A stretch of 64,000 nt of DNA from Pictodentalium vernedei (lineage: Eukaryota; Mollusca; Scaphopoda; Dentaliida; Dentaliidae): assembly GCA_031216915.1 (NCBI GenBank), contig CM062296.1, positions 149,221,340-149,285,339 on the forward strand, read 5' to 3'. This document shows, one piece after another, positions 19,441 to 32,914 of this stretch. Each line of letters starts with the position of its first letter. Position 1 is the stretch's first letter. The translations under genes and the position numbers were made by a program. Below the pieces are notes generated by a model that saw only the letters and a program-made list of their open reading frames with translations, was not told the origin of the DNA and did no database searches.

Positions 19441-22050
19441 AACTTTCATTATGATATATTGCACCCTTAATGTTAACGGCTTGGGTTCTTTTAACAAGCA
19501 GCGTCTTTGGGAAATCTAATAGCTAACCAATCGTGTGATGTAGTTTTCTTCAAGAGACACATATGTCATATCGTAATGTTGTTTGGGAAATCGAGTCCCT
19601 CCTTGGCACGTTTAAGGTTTTTGGGGGCTTTATGCACTAGGTATAATGCTGGTGTTGGGATACTGGTCTCTAACTCCTTGCACAATGCTATTAACACATT
19701 CCATTTTGATCCTAATGGTAGGTTTATTGTCTTAGACATTTCGTTCGACAATATCACCTATCGTCTTTTTTAATATTTACGATCCGAACTCTGAAAAAGA
19801 TCGTACAATTTTCTTGGAAAGCATGATCCCCTATTTTGCAACTTCCTTCCCTTTATTGATGACATCAACATAGACAAGGTAGGTAGTAATATTAACCCTT
19901 CCCCATTCGCTAAATGTTGGTTACGTAATATCCAAACGTATTGCCTCAAGCATGCATGTTCTTCGGTATTTTCACCCAACCCAAGTTACCGTTACCTTGG
20001 TTTCTAGAGGTGTAGCCACACGTATTGATCGTTTATATGTATCAGACTCATTAATGCCGTATTGTTTTTCCACTGGGCAATCTGTTGGTTGCCTGTCGGA
20101 TCATGATGCAGTGTTTTGTCTGTTTAGATAGTCCCCCCCCTAACACAAATTTCGGTCTGGTTATTGGAAATGTAATTCGTCTGTTTTTCTGATTCAAAAT
20201 TTTGCAATAGTTTTTTTTTACAATCTTGGGAGATTTAACTTCCGTCCACGTCACAAATATTTTGGCATGGTGGGAAAATGCTAAATTTCAAATCAAACAT
20301 TTTATTCCAAATAATTATAAAATTAAATCGAAAGAAGATCTTTCTCGTCTTCACGATTTGGAATCAATTTATAAGGAATCACGATTGAAAATTCCAATCA
20401 GGGATTAGTATCGGATGAGATAGTGACGGTTCGGGCTCTTATAAAATAATTACCCGAGAAAAAAGCTCGTGGAGCTTGTATCCTCTCCCGAGCTTCCTGT
20501 GACGATAACCAGGAAAAACCTTCTAAATAATTTTTCTCAGTTAAAATTTCGCAGAGGAAAATCTAAAATAACGGACCAGTTAATTGTGGAGGATTTCAAT
20601 TTAAAGATCCTTCTGAAAATTTCCGAGTCCTTTGTATCCTTTTGTTATGATTTATTTTCGGCAGAACCAATTGACTCTGCGAATGCTGCGGACTTCTTAT
20701 CTGATTTCCCCCAGGTATCTTCTGTTGACGCCGTAGCCTTCGATGAAGATATCAGTGCAGATGAGATTGAGAAAGCCATTGCTGATTTATCTAGAAATAA
20801 GGCATCAGGATTCGATGGCTTGATGGCTGAGTTCTACAAGACTTTTTTGCAATCTTGGCTCCTTGGCTTCTATGATTATATAATTTCTGTCTCACATAAA
20901 CCCTTTACCCTCTTCCCAACGTTATGCGTTAATTACACTACTTCAAAAAGACCCTGCTCATTCTGAAGTAGCATCTAATTATCGCCCTATTCGTCTCCTT
21001 AATTTTGTTTACAAAATTTTTAGTAAATTTCTCACGAATCGGTTGTGGGGGTGATATGGTCCATTATTCACCCCGATCAGACGTGTGGAGTTCCTGGACG
21101 TTCAATACTTGATAATGTATATCTGTTACCTAATATTTTTGACTATGTCGAGCAAAAGAATTTGTCCTGTTCCTTCGTTTGTCTCGATCACGCCAAGGCA
21201 TTTCACCGAGTAAGTCATGAATATTTGTTTCAGATTCTAAAAGCATTCGGGTTTGGTGATCAGTTCACACAATGGGTTTAACTGCTATACCGGGACATTT
21301 CGTCCAGTCTTATTGTAAATTATTCACCTTCCCAACTCTATTCTTTCACTTAATCAGTCCGTCAGGGCAGTAGTTTATCTCCCTTGTTACACATAATGTG
21401 CCTGGACCATTTTACCATTCACGTGAGAATCTCCTGCGGTGAAGAGCTTGTCTACTCCAGGTGCTTCTGTTGCTTCTCCAAATCCAGTTACATTTTTTTA
21501 CGCTTTTCCCCTCTTGTTTATCCTTTGCTAAAGCGTCTTTATTTTATCTTATTACTTAAACAATTAGTGCTATAGGGATTAGAAGAAATGATCTTCTTCA
21601 CAGTGAGTCTGTTGCTTCAGTTAATTCCCAGGCAATTGTTTCATCCTTCCTTAGAAGATTTCGATTCCGCCTCTTAGTTGATTTTCATCGTCTTATTCGG
21701 GAGTGTTTTTGTCCTTATTGGGCTCAGACCTCTGATATTTGTTCCGTTTCCAAAAATAAATTAATCTTTTCATTTCACTAGTGCCTATTAAAATTCTCCG
21801 TAATTTTATGAAAATGGTCTAACACGGTTAATGATGTTTTGGTTGTGTAACCCGTTTTCTTATTTCAAATTACCAGTGTAGTCCTGTTAATCTCTCAATT
21901 TCCCACAATTCCATCGTACCTGCTCCTGTAAGGTGTTTGTTTTAAATATTCAGTTTGCTACACCGCTCTGCACTGGCCCTTGACGTGATGCCCTTTTATG
22001 CCGGTGCAGACGTGTTTTGGTTTTAATAAAGATCTTATTAAAAATAATAA
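19441..22050 (+). mobile_element. Tx1/L1-like LINE ORF2 relic
   Basis: It begins with an endonuclease start (MIYCTLNVNGLGSFNKQR read from 19450) that soon shifts frame. A long ORF, 20469-20966, has FSAEPIDSANAADFLSDF and SRNKASGFDGLMAEFYKTF, the first reverse transcriptase blocks. Then come NYRPIRLLNFVYKIFSKFL, HPDQTCGVPGRSILDNV (21045-21281) and SFVCLDHAKAFHRVSHEYL, where the palm Asp of the usual 'D..KAFD' is partly altered, and VRQGSSLSPLLHIMCLDH. Block order and spacing match the Tx1/L1 group. Many frameshifts and stops. The end at about 22050 is A-rich (AATAAAGATCTTATTAAAAATAATAAAAAAG, in part). Confidence 0.7.
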
Positions 22051-24090
22051 AAAAGTTAAACTGATGCATAATAGCGTAAAATCGTAATAATCAACACGAA
22101 TAACAATATAATCAATAACATTGGATTCAGCAGCAAGCATGAATGTTGATGTAAGCTGTCTGCAAAAGACAAATTGAACATTAGTGCATATACATATGGT
22201 CAACAGGTCATATAATGTTTCACATTACGCTGAAAGGTATAGTTAGATGTCTGGAAAGAGGTCACACGGAAAAAAGACTACGAAACACTTATCGGAAGAG
22301 AGGTCACTAGTGAAGAGAAATTATGGAACAGAAAAGAAATGGAATACCCAGGTGAGACATATGATTCCACCGTACGTTAGAGAAAGTCCACGCCCCAGAC
22401 ATTTAATCCATCTTCTAAATTGCTGTGTACAACACAACACTCGAAGAGCTTTATCGCTATGATTAAATTAGTGTAACCTGTTAAATATCTGCTTGTTGAC
22501 ATGGGAGGTATAGTTAGTGCTCCCATTTAGGATAATGTCCGTATTTATATAATGTCCTTGACGTAAGGGTCAAATATCAAATTTCTTTCTGTCGAATAGA
22601 AAGAGCATCTCAAGAATAGTGTCCCGCTGTTTCTCGCACACCGCAACTGCATACAGATACAGCGATGTAATTATTGAAAAGATGGCCGTACAAGTTACTA
22701 CAACCTAAGCGCAGTCTGCAGTAAAGTATTTGCGCTTTCCATGATTTGGCATAATAACAATAGCCTGGGACCAGCTGTTTATTTATGTTAAGGTATGTTG
22801 TAAAGTTAGATATGGAGTTATTTGTTGCGAAGTTCGCCCACAATGATTAATCAAGCTCGGGAAAGAGCTATAGCTCTTCTGTGTTGGGATTGTAATTATG
22901 GCCATAAAATATTCAATGGACATTTTCGTTTTGAAGAGTAGGACTCGTATTTTATGTGCAGTTTAGTAGAAATTAGAAATTACATGGAATTGTAAAAACT
23001 GGCTATCAGAGTGTAAGAATACTTTGATCCCCACACGAGAGTGGACGGCAGATGTTATGTTGAAAATACCAGGCATACCCATGTAGACCAGTATTGTCAA
23101 CTAGCAGCAACAATACAAGATTTGTTGATGCAAAATATAACAACATTCTGCAATAGTTTTCAGAATGTTGTTGTTCAGTCTGTCACAAAATCATCGTATA
23201 AACTTGGTGGAACATCACAAGGCATCAGCTGATGCTGAGTTGCAGAATTGTGAATTCCACCAGGCAATTCTGCCGGTTAACAGACTCACGGCAGAATACA
23301 TTTTTGATCTGGAGATTCCAGGGATTGCGTGCAGACTGATTGGCAGTCTGCATGACTGACAGTAAAAGGGTCCAACAATGGCGGCTGCCTCATCATGAGA
23401 CATTACCGCAATTTTCCGATGAGTGGTATGTCACGTGATTAGGTATTGCATGAGAAAATGATGAATATAAGCACCGTTTTCTGGGTGTTGGGCCATGTTG
23501 TCTCTGGCTCATCACCCTGCACAAACCTCGTTACATGCCTTAAAATGGTTGCCGCTGCCGAATGCTAGAATTAAGGTATGACTGAACGTTGTACATGGTA
23601 TCACTTAAAACTGTAAATTAGCCAAAGATGACGGAAGTTAATTCGAAAATGTTTTAAATTAAATGTATAAAACTGGACTCAAGTATTCGTTACATCATTT
23701 CATAATTGATGCCTGACAAGATTCGTGAAGTTACGGGAAGCTGAGTACTGTCTGGAATCTGCGTTCAATATCGTCTGTAAAGGAGGCTCAAAGGCACGGG
23801 CTGGTGGGACTCGACGGTTCTACCAATTAACACAACAAACTTAGTCCTAATTTACAATTGTAGACAAGTAGGACGATTAATCCTAAATTCGTAACATTAT
23901 TGTCACGGATTTCGCTTGACTAATCTTGGTTCTATTCAACCCCCCCCCCCCCCCCCCAGTAAACCCTATCAATACTACTCTCTCACACGAGGACATAACC
24001 CTGGATGAAAGAGCAGAAATCTTAAGAATAACAATCACCCGGAATCAGCGGTCTCAAAAATGAATATATGAAAACTACTTTCTCGAAAGT
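22050..24090. other. No gene recognised; small palindromes
   Basis: Only short unsupported frames occur. Two inverted repeats stand out: CAACATTCTG...CAGAATGTTG arms around 23141-23172, and GCAGACT..AGTCTGC at 23331-23351. A poly-C run of 18 lies at 23940-23957. A GGGGACCT-containing block repeats at about 24105 and 24183. No conserved coding motif was found. Confidence 0.4.
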
Positions 24091-24655
24091 ATTAAGGGGT
24101 GACGCTACGGGGACCTAATTTACCACTGAAATTCCCATAGACGTTTGTTCGTCAAAGACAAATCACGATCGTTTGTACTATGGGGACCTGATTCAACACA
24201 GTAAAAAAGAGAAATGTCTCTTGACTCTGTTTTACTGATGGGATATGTAGGAGGCGGTGACAAAAATGGATTATAGGAATAACCTAACAAAATCGACAAA
24301 ACTGTCAAAGAAGTTTTAACAAATAACACAATTTTATTTAAAGTTAATTCAATACATTGTTATGAACCAAACCTGTGTACACCGAGATCTGAGTTTGCCT
24401 ATCCATGAAAAAAACATAATTACATCGAAATGATTGAATAAGACTGACTGAAAGTATTCAGTTTCTCATTTAATCTCCGAATGAAATAAAAATAAGAACG
24501 AACTAAAAAAATCCAACTTGTGTTACATAATGGGTCTCTATGACATTTATATAATAGATGGATGACTGTTAATTATTTAACAAAAATAAAAAAGTATAAC
24601 AGAAAAATTCCTTTGGAGTTTTGTTTTGACACCTAGATTTTTTATTCCTACACAG

Positions 24656-25045
24656 TCATTTTAAATATTGTCTATAGTTTTGCTCAATCCAGTGTAGAAC
24701 ATCTCTGTCATTTTCTTGGAAGTGTCTTGGAAGAAATTTGATAGTAAGAACTGAATGATATCCTTTTGCAAGATGATATAAATCAAATGTACAGTACACC
24801 CCACACACAGCATTAACATCACTTCGTAGTCTCATTTTATTTATTGTCCAGGAATCTGTGTTTTTCACTATGAAATTGTAAATGTCTCTTCCCATTGGAG
24901 GTAAACCAAAGTAGATAGCAGACTGATTGTCTTCAAAATATATTGCTATCCATTGATCTCCTGTTTCTTTCGATGAATATGTGTGCACAATATATGCTTG
25001 TCTATGTTTAGGTTTTCGTTTTCGTAACAAGTCTTTTGAACACAC
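24656..25045 (-). pseudogene. Polinton cysteine protease (adenain/Ulp1-like), inactive
   Basis: This 129-aa open frame contains QAYIVHTYSSKETGDQWIAI, FGLPPMGRDIYNFI and DVNAVCGVYCTFDLYHLAKG. The CGxYC motif carries the likely catalytic Cys. The His normally found in the 'xHW' position of adenain-type proteases is Gln here (GDQW), and the Asp-containing segment before GLPP is missing. The N-terminus is lost upstream (frameshifts above 25045). In related elements the protease matures capsid proteins. It is the leftmost gene of the 24.6-38.2 kb Polinton. Confidence 0.8.
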
Positions 25046-25049
25046 TTTT

Positions 25050-26150
25050 CCATTTAAGGATGATAACCTTTGAGACCTGATAAGTATTTATTGCAATTGT
25101 ATGGTTTCCATCTTCTTAGCCCTGAGAAGTGCCTGCACGGTGCCGTTAATCAAGTACAGCTGCATAATATTACCTGTCTCTTTTAACTAAATATGCCCAC
25201 TTTTGAAAGACATTTTGGCAGTCTATTTCAAATTTCACACGAGCACAATATTCTAATAAGTTTTTTCTTCTTGCCCTCTTGTGTATGTAACTCGGGTGGT
25301 CTCAAATAAGTTGAACACAATGAGTGAGGTGGATTCTATGAAGATTTATTTAAATCACATAACTGTATCTTCAATTATACACCATAAAACAAAAACCTTG
25401 AAATATATACAAATCACAAATATATGATTTCAATCAGTCAATATCTTGAGACAGAAAGCGAATTAAAACGGTAATCGAAAATATGCTGAATACGTAATAC
25501 GCGATTTTATCGAAAAGCGACAACCAGTATGAGGCCAAAATCACACTCACCAGATATGTGGCAGAAGAGTATATATATATATAAACAAATCTTCGCAGAT
25601 AAGTAAATGGACAGTTCAGGATTCACAACAAAATCTTATACGAGCGAGGCGTTTGAAATTTAACTGATGAATAGGGACGTTTTAGCAGGTAAAAGTGAGT
25701 AATGGGGTTAATAGAATCATGCACATGCAGCGAACTGTCAGTGGTCAATTGGATAATAGATTCCGCGAATGCAGGTCATGTGTCATTCTGTGTGAAGTAA
25801 TAAAAAGCACATGCATAAACAAATAACAAACATGAAACTAGAAGTAGAAATAACAAATTATTCTTTAGCTGATAACGGGTTTCTCAGCCCCTGTTACATG
25901 TAGATTATACAGTATAGTGACTGGACACAGTTTCTGTAAACATTCTGCAATGTATATATCTATTAAATTTGTTGTGTGTGTTTGACATTCTTCACAAATA
26001 TTTTTCATTTTCTGTTTAAAGGATTTTTCACAAGTCTATAAATGATGTTTGTATATTTCTCCACATACCCTGCAATGTTCACACTAAATCGTCTGTTTAA
26101 TAAGTGAAATATCACAACTCTAAATCTGTTGATCTCTATCTCACTATCAC
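25050..26150. other. Spacer between Polinton protease and capsid genes
   Basis: AT-rich, with no frame showing a conserved motif. The short stretch directly above 25045 probably holds scrambled remains of the protease N-terminus. The segment around 25310-25560 looks like unrelated inserted sequence, but I see no terminal repeats. Confidence 0.35.
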
Positions 26151-26181
26151 ATTCTGCATAGACGACAACATTGATCACCGC

Positions 26182-27386
26182 TTAAAGAGTTTGAGCAAAC
26201 TGAAGTTCAGAGTGAAGATTATCCGATTTTATTGGATGAGCCAATGTCCCATTACTACACTGATCAAATGTCAAATCAATTCCCCAAAGAGTATATCCAG
26301 AATCCCGCAAAGGTAAATAAAATGATTGATTCTGTCCAAAGAAACCCAAAGTCTTGTACAATGATAAATATGGATTTAGATAAAGTCCACCTTCGAAATT
26401 AGGTTTGAAGGTGTCTGATTTAATGGAATGTCCATCTGCTGTTACTTCCAACTTATTCAAATTGAAATGTTGGAAATCAAATGAAGTTGTGCCAATATTT
26501 CCATTTATATCTCTCTTAGATACTAAGCCAGGGATAATTTGTTTTGGTATCTGTTTATGAAACAGATGATCTTCTATTTTTGAATGAAGACCATTTCCAT
26601 TTGTAAATGTTATAATTTCTACACACCTTATGGGCATTTTGTAACTTGAACTATCCATGATTCCAATCATTTGCAAATTTTGGAATTAAATCAAATGCTG
26701 GTATTTTAAAAATAGCTTTTTGAATTTTAATTTTCCCATGTTCACCACAAATTGGACAAAATTTAGATGGAGTTCGATGCAATTTAATTCTCATCTCAAC
26801 TCCATTTGATAAAAATTTTTCGTGCACAAATAGATCTAAATTCAATTTTTTTCTTAACTGTGCAGGCTTACTAGCACCAGTTGATTTTGCATATTCAGTC
26901 AAACCTTTATTACATGAACTTTTTGCAGTTTCAATGTGTGTGCCACGATAATCTGGGTACCACAGTTTACTTGCAGACAATTGTGTTTTTTTCACATCTC
27001 TCAAATAACTAAGAACGTTCTCCAAAAATCCTCTATAAGGATAAAAATACGTATTGGTGGTGATAAGACTGCCATTTAATGTGACATCAGTTTTGCTAAG
27101 CATACTATGAAACACATTATTGATGGGAGAAATTTGTGTACATTGAGCCAAAGCACTTCCATCTTGTTTTGTAATTTTAAATTCAACTTCAAGTGTAGAT
27201 GCTGCAAGATCTAATCACTTTGTTGTTTGTCTTGGAGTCAAAAATTCTATTGGCGAAGAATTGTTTAAATATACTATTGTTAATTGTTCAATTTCACCAA
27301 TATTGTCTATACCACTTGATATTGATGCAATATTATCTGAACCAAAATTATTTCCAAAATGTTCGCATGATCCGTGTAACATCATA
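26182..27386 (-). pseudogene. Polinton major capsid protein (double jelly-roll)
   Basis: From about 27386 the frame reads MLHGSCEHFG... with NNSSPIEFLTPRQTTK, then a TGA at about 27214. It continues through ISPINNVFHSMLSKTDVTLNGS and YFYPYRGFLENVLSYLRDVK (26651-27151). A frameshift near 26670 leads to 26676-26182 with KMPIRCVEIITFTNGNG, KQIIPGLVSK, FDFQHFNLNKLEVTADG and SGYTLWGIDLTFDQCSNG. These blocks, in this order, are the hallmark of canonical Polinton/adintovirus major capsid proteins, and are distinct in sequence from the capsid-like gene of copies A and C. About 400 codons with one stop and one frameshift. Confidence 0.85.
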
Positions 27387-27559
27387 ATTTTAAGCAAATA
27401 TATCAAATGGTCTTGAATGTCGTTTTACAGAGCATCTATACATCTTTCCTCTTGAGAGTTATTTTCTGAATGACTTACTGTTTTTAGTTTTCGTCTCTTT
27501 ATACCTCAAGCAGATTCACCAACTGATTTCAAAAGATCTTTTCCATGAGCAAATTAAAT

Positions 27560-27753
27560 TTATTTAGGTGCTTTAGGTTTCCCTAAACGATTTTTAGCCA
27601 TATGTGTACCATGTTTTAAACTTTCTCTCTTAAACGTTTGAAATGCATTTTTGCTATTGGTTTTACAAATGGTACAGCTATTATCAGTGCTGTACGAAAA
27701 TTATAACCTAATCCATAGCCATATTGACGTGGTATACCTCGATATACAGGCAT
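27560..27753 (-). pseudogene. Small core / pX-like peptide of Polinton
   Basis: The frame opens MPVYRGIPRQYGYGLGYNF and has a hydrophobic run ending in basic residues (ALIIAVPFVKPIAKMHFKRL). After a stop at 27616 the neighbouring frame continues KHGTHMAKNRLGKPKAPK to a stop at 27560, so one frameshift separates two halves of a peptide of about 64 aa. Position between minor and major capsid genes and the GYGLG plus hydrophobic/basic layout match small core or membrane-active proteins of Polintons. Confidence 0.55.
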
Positions 27754-27774
27754 ATTTGTTTTTATAAATGTAAT

Positions 27775-28545
27775 TTGTTCCACTCTATAAAATGCAACTT
27801 TACTACAGTCTTCCCACTGACAAACTGAATAGGTTTACCAGTGTTTCCATTTATATTTATTCTAATCTGATCAAAATAAATTTTTGATACTGGTACGTAA
27901 TGTACATTTTCATTTTTTTTGTGAATGTGTTGACATTATTTTCATGATTCAAGGGGAATCACCAGTAAGATAGGTGATTCAGTATCACCTAAAACGTATA
28001 ATCTGCAATGTCTCAATAAATAGAAAGTTGATTAAAATCAATATTTAAATCTACATTATATTTAAATGCATCTTTCTGTGTTAGGAAAAAATACAGGGAA
28101 AATAGTTTTACATCCCAGGTTTTGTAATAAACTTAGTGACATTTCGATACCCACTTTTCCAGTACTATTCCCTACTCTTTTTACACGGCATTGGGGATGT
28201 GAATATCCAACATGAAATGTTACATCAAATGTTTTGAATATATCTCCATGTTTTTCTTGAATTTGTATTTGCAATGCATCAATGACATGACCATCATTTG
28301 CATAGGTACCTAGTAAAATATTTAATTCAACTGTAGCAATACCTTTGTGAATCGTATGTTTCAGAGGTGTTTTATTGATATGAGTCGATATTTTGCTATC
28401 TGTGTCAATGATTTTAAAAGCAGATTCTTTATCTGTAATATTCTTTGCCTCTTAAAGTAAAATTATTTCAACTAAACCTGCTACCCATCATTCTTTATCA
28501 AGATGAATGGGTTTAGGTAATTGAGTTTGAAAACAACATTGTGTA
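27775..28545 (-). pseudogene. Polinton minor capsid (penton-like) protein
   Basis: The N-terminal segment reads NNTQCCFQTQLPKPIHLDKE followed by a TGA and WVAGLVEI, the typical 'thread, LPxPI, W.VGLxEI' start of Polinton minor capsid proteins. The middle (28274-28062) gives DIFKTFDVTFHVGYSH. The C-terminus reads HYVPVSKIYFDQIRI, NGNTGKPIQFVSGKTVVKLH. At least one stop and two frame changes break it. It is about 255 codons, the usual size. A LINE insertion starts about 430 bases upstream. Confidence 0.7.
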
Positions 28546-28969
28546 TTATTTGGAAACAAATTCATCTAAATATCACTCAGAAGTGTTATGTAAAACAAAT
28601 TCATTTTTCTTTTCTTGCAGATGTTTCAAATATTTTAAACCCACACTTGGAAGAATATAGCCTAAAGAACTATTTTATAACATTAACCACAATTCTTTAT
28701 CAGGGGTTTGTAAACTCAAATGTGGTATGGCAGTAAATTATAATAACACAAATGATAATAATCTGTGTAAACTCTAGTCACTTGTTTTTTTTAAATTGTT
28801 GACTATGCTGAATTTGTACATCAACACTTTCATTGGATTATGAAGTGTCATTTGGTGATATATTTGTTTTTATACCAAATCAGTTTCGGGAATCTAACTA
28901 ACAAATTTCTTTGGATATCCTGCCCAGTGTACATTAAGTTTTTTAATATGTTTTTCTCCACACGACTTG

Positions 28970-31225
28970 ACCATCTATTAGTAGCAGTGTCGAAGCTGAT
29001 CCGCTTGCCGGATTGAATGACCCTATCATGGCTGAGGAAATTGATTACCAAATCAGAAACTTAAAAACTAATAAAGCAGCAGGGTGCGACGAAATAATTA
29101 ATGAATATTTAAAAGCCGGTAGGACTTCTCTTGTACCCCAACTGGTTCGGCTTTTTAATAAAATTTTTTCAAGTGGAAATTTCCCAGAAGTATGGTGTCA
29201 CGGATTAATTGTCCCCTTGTTTAAGAAAAAGGGATTGATTAATAATACTAACGAGTATTTGATTTGATAAATACCGGTCTGCTCTGGTTAAAATTAGTAA
29301 AACGTGGAATAAGTGGTCCGTTTCTTAATGTTATTAAAAATATGAATAGTACAGTAAAATTATCCGTGAAATTGCAGACAGTTTTAAGCTGGAATTGGGT
29401 ATGTTACAAGGGGAATCGTTATCTCCTGTACTGTTTTCGTTGTATGTTAAAGACTTGGTTAACTTTTGATATAATGGTGAACATGTAGAAATGGATCTAA
29501 CCCCCATAATGCTGTTTGTGATGATGTATGCTGAAGATATGGTTCTGTTAACAGATACCCCCTGTAAACTTCAAAAACGAATTGACTCCCTCTCAGAGAA
29601 CTGCCTGGTAAATAAATTGAAGGTAAACATAAATAAAACTAAAATGGTATGTTTCATAACAGTAAAAGAAGAGTAAAAATTGAAAAGTGGTTATACCGGG
29701 GAGAAGCAATTGGTATTGTTGATGAATTTAATTATCTCGGGTGTGCCCTAAAATATAATGGTAAATGGGATATAACGCAATAAACACTCGCTTTGCAAAG
29801 TCGTAAAGCCATGTATTGTTTGCTTAATAAATGTGAAGACCTGGAACTTGACGTAGAAACAAAGTTACACTTTATTTGATACCTATGTTGCAAGTGAATT
29901 ATGGGTGTGAAGTGTGGGGTATGCACAAAGGTGACGACATTGAAAAAATACACTTATAATATTGTAAGAGAATTTCACACACTCACTCTAAAACCTCCAA
30001 TGTTATTGTGTATTGTGAACTAGGTCGTTTTCCCATGTATGTCATTAGACAAATACGTATGCTAAAATATTCGGTCAAGTTGGTATGTTCGGAGAATGCT
30101 TTACTGAGAGGATTTTATACATATGTTGTTGATAAAAATCAGGGTCCTTGGATTAGAGAGATAAAATCTCTCTTGTAAAATATAGGATTGGGGTATTTGT
30201 GGATGGGATATATTCCTCTAAATACAAATGCAGTTGTAAATGAAATTACTAGGCTCGTATGTGATCAGTACTTACAAACGGTTTTTAATGATCTAGAAAA
30301 TAGGCCTAAATGTTCATTATATAAAAACATTTTTCATTCATTCGAATAACAGTGGTATCGGAAAGAATCCATCCTGGTAAATCTTTTAACCCCATTACTA
30401 AAATAAGATTGTCTTCTCATAGATTATATAACGAAATAGGGCGGTACAATAATACCCCGAGAACCGAGAGGTTATGTAACTTATGTAATAGTAATAAAAT
30501 TGAGGACGAATATCATTTTATATTAGAATGTCCCTTTTTCCAAGATTTGTGTAAAAAATTCATTAAACCTTTTTATACCAAAAAAAACAAGTATGTTCAA
30601 ATTGTGTGGGTTACTCTCCACTAACTCATGGTCCATCTATATAAACTTGGGAAAATTTCTTAAAAAGGCATTTGAATTACGTGAATGCAATTTCCAGTGA
30701 GGATGAAGGTGGCAAAAAATAGAAATTTTTGCTGTCATGTTATGCTCCCGAAGAAATGATGTTATGTATATGCATGTGTGTGTATGCATATGTACATACA
30801 TGTATTTGGATATGTGTGTGCATGTGACCAGCAGTGGTTTTGTGCAGGATCTAATATCACATATTGCTTCTTCCTCTAAGATTTCAATTATTGTAGATCA
30901 TTCTAGGGAGGCTAAAGACACTTCTCAGTGATTTGTGCTGATGCAGATCCTGAGTAACAAAATAGTAATTGTTGTCCAGGATCCTATATTTTAGTCCTAT
31001 CCCAGATTTGTACTATTATAGATTACTGGAGGGAGCCTACAGGCACTTTCCGATGATTTATAATGAAACAAACTCACTGTGACTTTAATGCATCAAATCC
31101 GTTCTATTTAAGGTGTGTGCTGATGTATGCAACCTGAAATGATGTACTGTTGCCACTTATGGGCAGAAGCCCAAGGCGTGTTTATTCAGTTATTTGAATA
31201 AAAAAGTTTGATATTAAGAACTGAT
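28970..31225 (+). mobile_element. 5'-truncated LINE inserted in the Polinton
   Basis: The plus strand encodes reverse transcriptase blocks: MNDPIMAEEIDYQIRNLKTN and KAAGCDEIINEYLK (29013-29267), LVKRGISGPFLNVIKNMNST, then LFVMMYAEDMVLLTD. In the last block the catalytic Y/F-A-D-D motif is YAED. Then KVNINKTKMVCF, NYGCEVWGMHKGD-like and a C-terminal zinc knuckle CNLCNSNKIEDEYHFILECPFF (in part, 30352-30624) follow. The 3' part has TG-rich microsatellite sequence and ends near 31225 with TTGAATAAAAAAGTTTG. It separates the Polinton minor capsid from the integrase, so it postdates the Polinton. Several frameshifts and stops. Confidence 0.75.
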
Positions 31226-31239
31226 TCGATAATATATTT

Positions 31240-32128
31240 TTATCATCTTTTATATGTTGAATTTCCTGAGGATAAAATGTACCCTGAATTTTTCTCCACC
31301 TGCATCTTCAGGTTTGTAAGTAGGTAGTACAGTACGTTTTACATGTGGAATTTTAAATAATTTTGTTTGTAAAATTTGGTAAACACCCATTTTCATATGT
31401 ACGTTTGGTTTTATTAATATGCACTAAATCGCCAATTTAAAATGCATTCTTTTCTTTTGAGTTTTTTGTCCATACATATGTTGAGAAACGTTTAGATTAT
31501 TTTCTATAGATACAAAACAGGAGTTCTTTGAATACTCCAATATAAACTATCATTGTAACTATCCACTATGTTTTGTAACACCTCAATATACTTTAATGTT
31601 CATTTATGTTTGAACTATTTCCACATACATGTTTTCAATATATGTCTTCAGAATTTCCTGAACCACTTTATTTTTAAATTCAAAAGCTTTTAACAGATTG
31701 TAATGATGATGGTTTACAACCAGAAGTTTTCAAAATAGTTTGAAATGATTTTTTTAATGTCTCTCAAGATTTACTACAGATTGGTAATACCCATGCATAT
31801 TTGGTATTTCAGTTTGAGTTATTAGTGTACAAAATACACCAATAACACAAACTGAATAACGAAATTGTTTATTGTAAGATTGTAAACGTTGTGAATCTGC
31901 TAAACAATTTGAAATTAATGATCAATACCACCTACTATAGTTGTACATCTTGGAAATTTTCTCCAGATAGATTTATGTAGAGTATATGTTCTTTCTCCTT
32001 TTCACCAATTTTTCACTTGATCAAGTGCAACAGAATTATCTTTCTGATGTGCTACATTGTACAATTGTTGTACACCACCATTACCAGCAGGCTGCTTTGT
32101 AGTGTAATACAATTCACTTAATAAATCA
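31240..32128 (-). pseudogene. Polinton integrase (rve) with chromo-like end
   Basis: Translations on the minus strand give GNGGVQQLYNVAHQK, ERTYTLHKSIWRKFPR and LADSQRLQSYNKQFRYSVCVIG. A badly decayed core follows, then SYNDSLYWSIQRTP and a C-terminal IQGTFYPQEIQHIKDD (last block in one frame). The GGxxxLY..TLHKxxRRKFPR start and the GxFYxxExQ end are standard Polinton integrase landmarks. The catalytic glutamate region cannot be read. Many stops and indels; no long ORF survives, so it is easily overlooked. Confidence 0.6.
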
Positions 32129-32129
32129 T

Positions 32130-32728
32130 TCAGTAGGCTTCCCGTTTGTCAGAAATTTTATGTTTAGATAATTTGCGTTTTAGTAATGATTTTGGTATAT
32201 CTTCACTCCACTGTTTTTTCGTACTTTTTCGTATTGATAAAGTGGACTCTTGTAAACTATCTTCAGGGGAACTCTGATGTTTACTGCTAGTTTTATGAGT
32301 TTGTTGTCTGTGCACCCATAGTCAGCGTTCACGATTTCCTACAAAATCTTGTGGTATATATCTTTCAATCCAAGACTGAATATTTTCCATTCTCTTGGTT
32401 TGAAACATTTTCGATGCCTAAGAACATCATTGACTAATTCAGTAATATTTGAAACTTGTATGGCTTCTCCATCATAACCTAATATACCCAGATCACCCCA
32501 GCTCATGATTTGATTGGATGAGTTAATAAAGATTAATATACCCAGATCATCCCAGCTCATGTTTGGGGGAGTTGATAAAGCAGATAATAAGTTCGTTGCT
32601 TTACATCTCATAGTAGCAGGAACACGATCTTGTAAAGATAATGATTTTTTCCCTTCTGAGTCAGGTATGACCAGTGAAGTTTGTAATGCTTTCTTGGGTA
32701 TCATTTGAAATTTCTGCAGTTTTCCCAT
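32130..32728 (-). pseudogene. Polinton conserved accessory gene (PY-type)
   Basis: The frame 32728-32339 contains RVPATMRCKATNLLSALSTP, NMSWDDLGILIF, IMSWGDLGILGYDGEAIQVS and NITELVNDVLRHRKCFKPRE. A core of 'W...G.L.YDGE.I..SNI.DLVNDVLR.RK' is widely found in a Polinton gene of unknown function. An internal duplication of about 49 bases repeats the phrase 'atatacccagatcaYcccagctcatg' (32488 and 32537), giving two MSWxDLGIL copies. The basic tail probably continues in 32315-32130 after a frameshift. Confidence 0.6.
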
Positions 32729-32914
32729 AGTTTAGTTCTTTTTCACTTCTGATAACTCAGAATTGTCTAACACTAATGATAAATTATTCTGAAATTGTGC
32801 AGTATTTGTAACTTGTGGGCTAGATGGTAATCTTGGACACAGGGAGTTTTTAAGTTCTAAACCATTGCATGTCTTCTAATAGTTGATAAGGTACAATATC
32901 TGTTTTCTTCATAT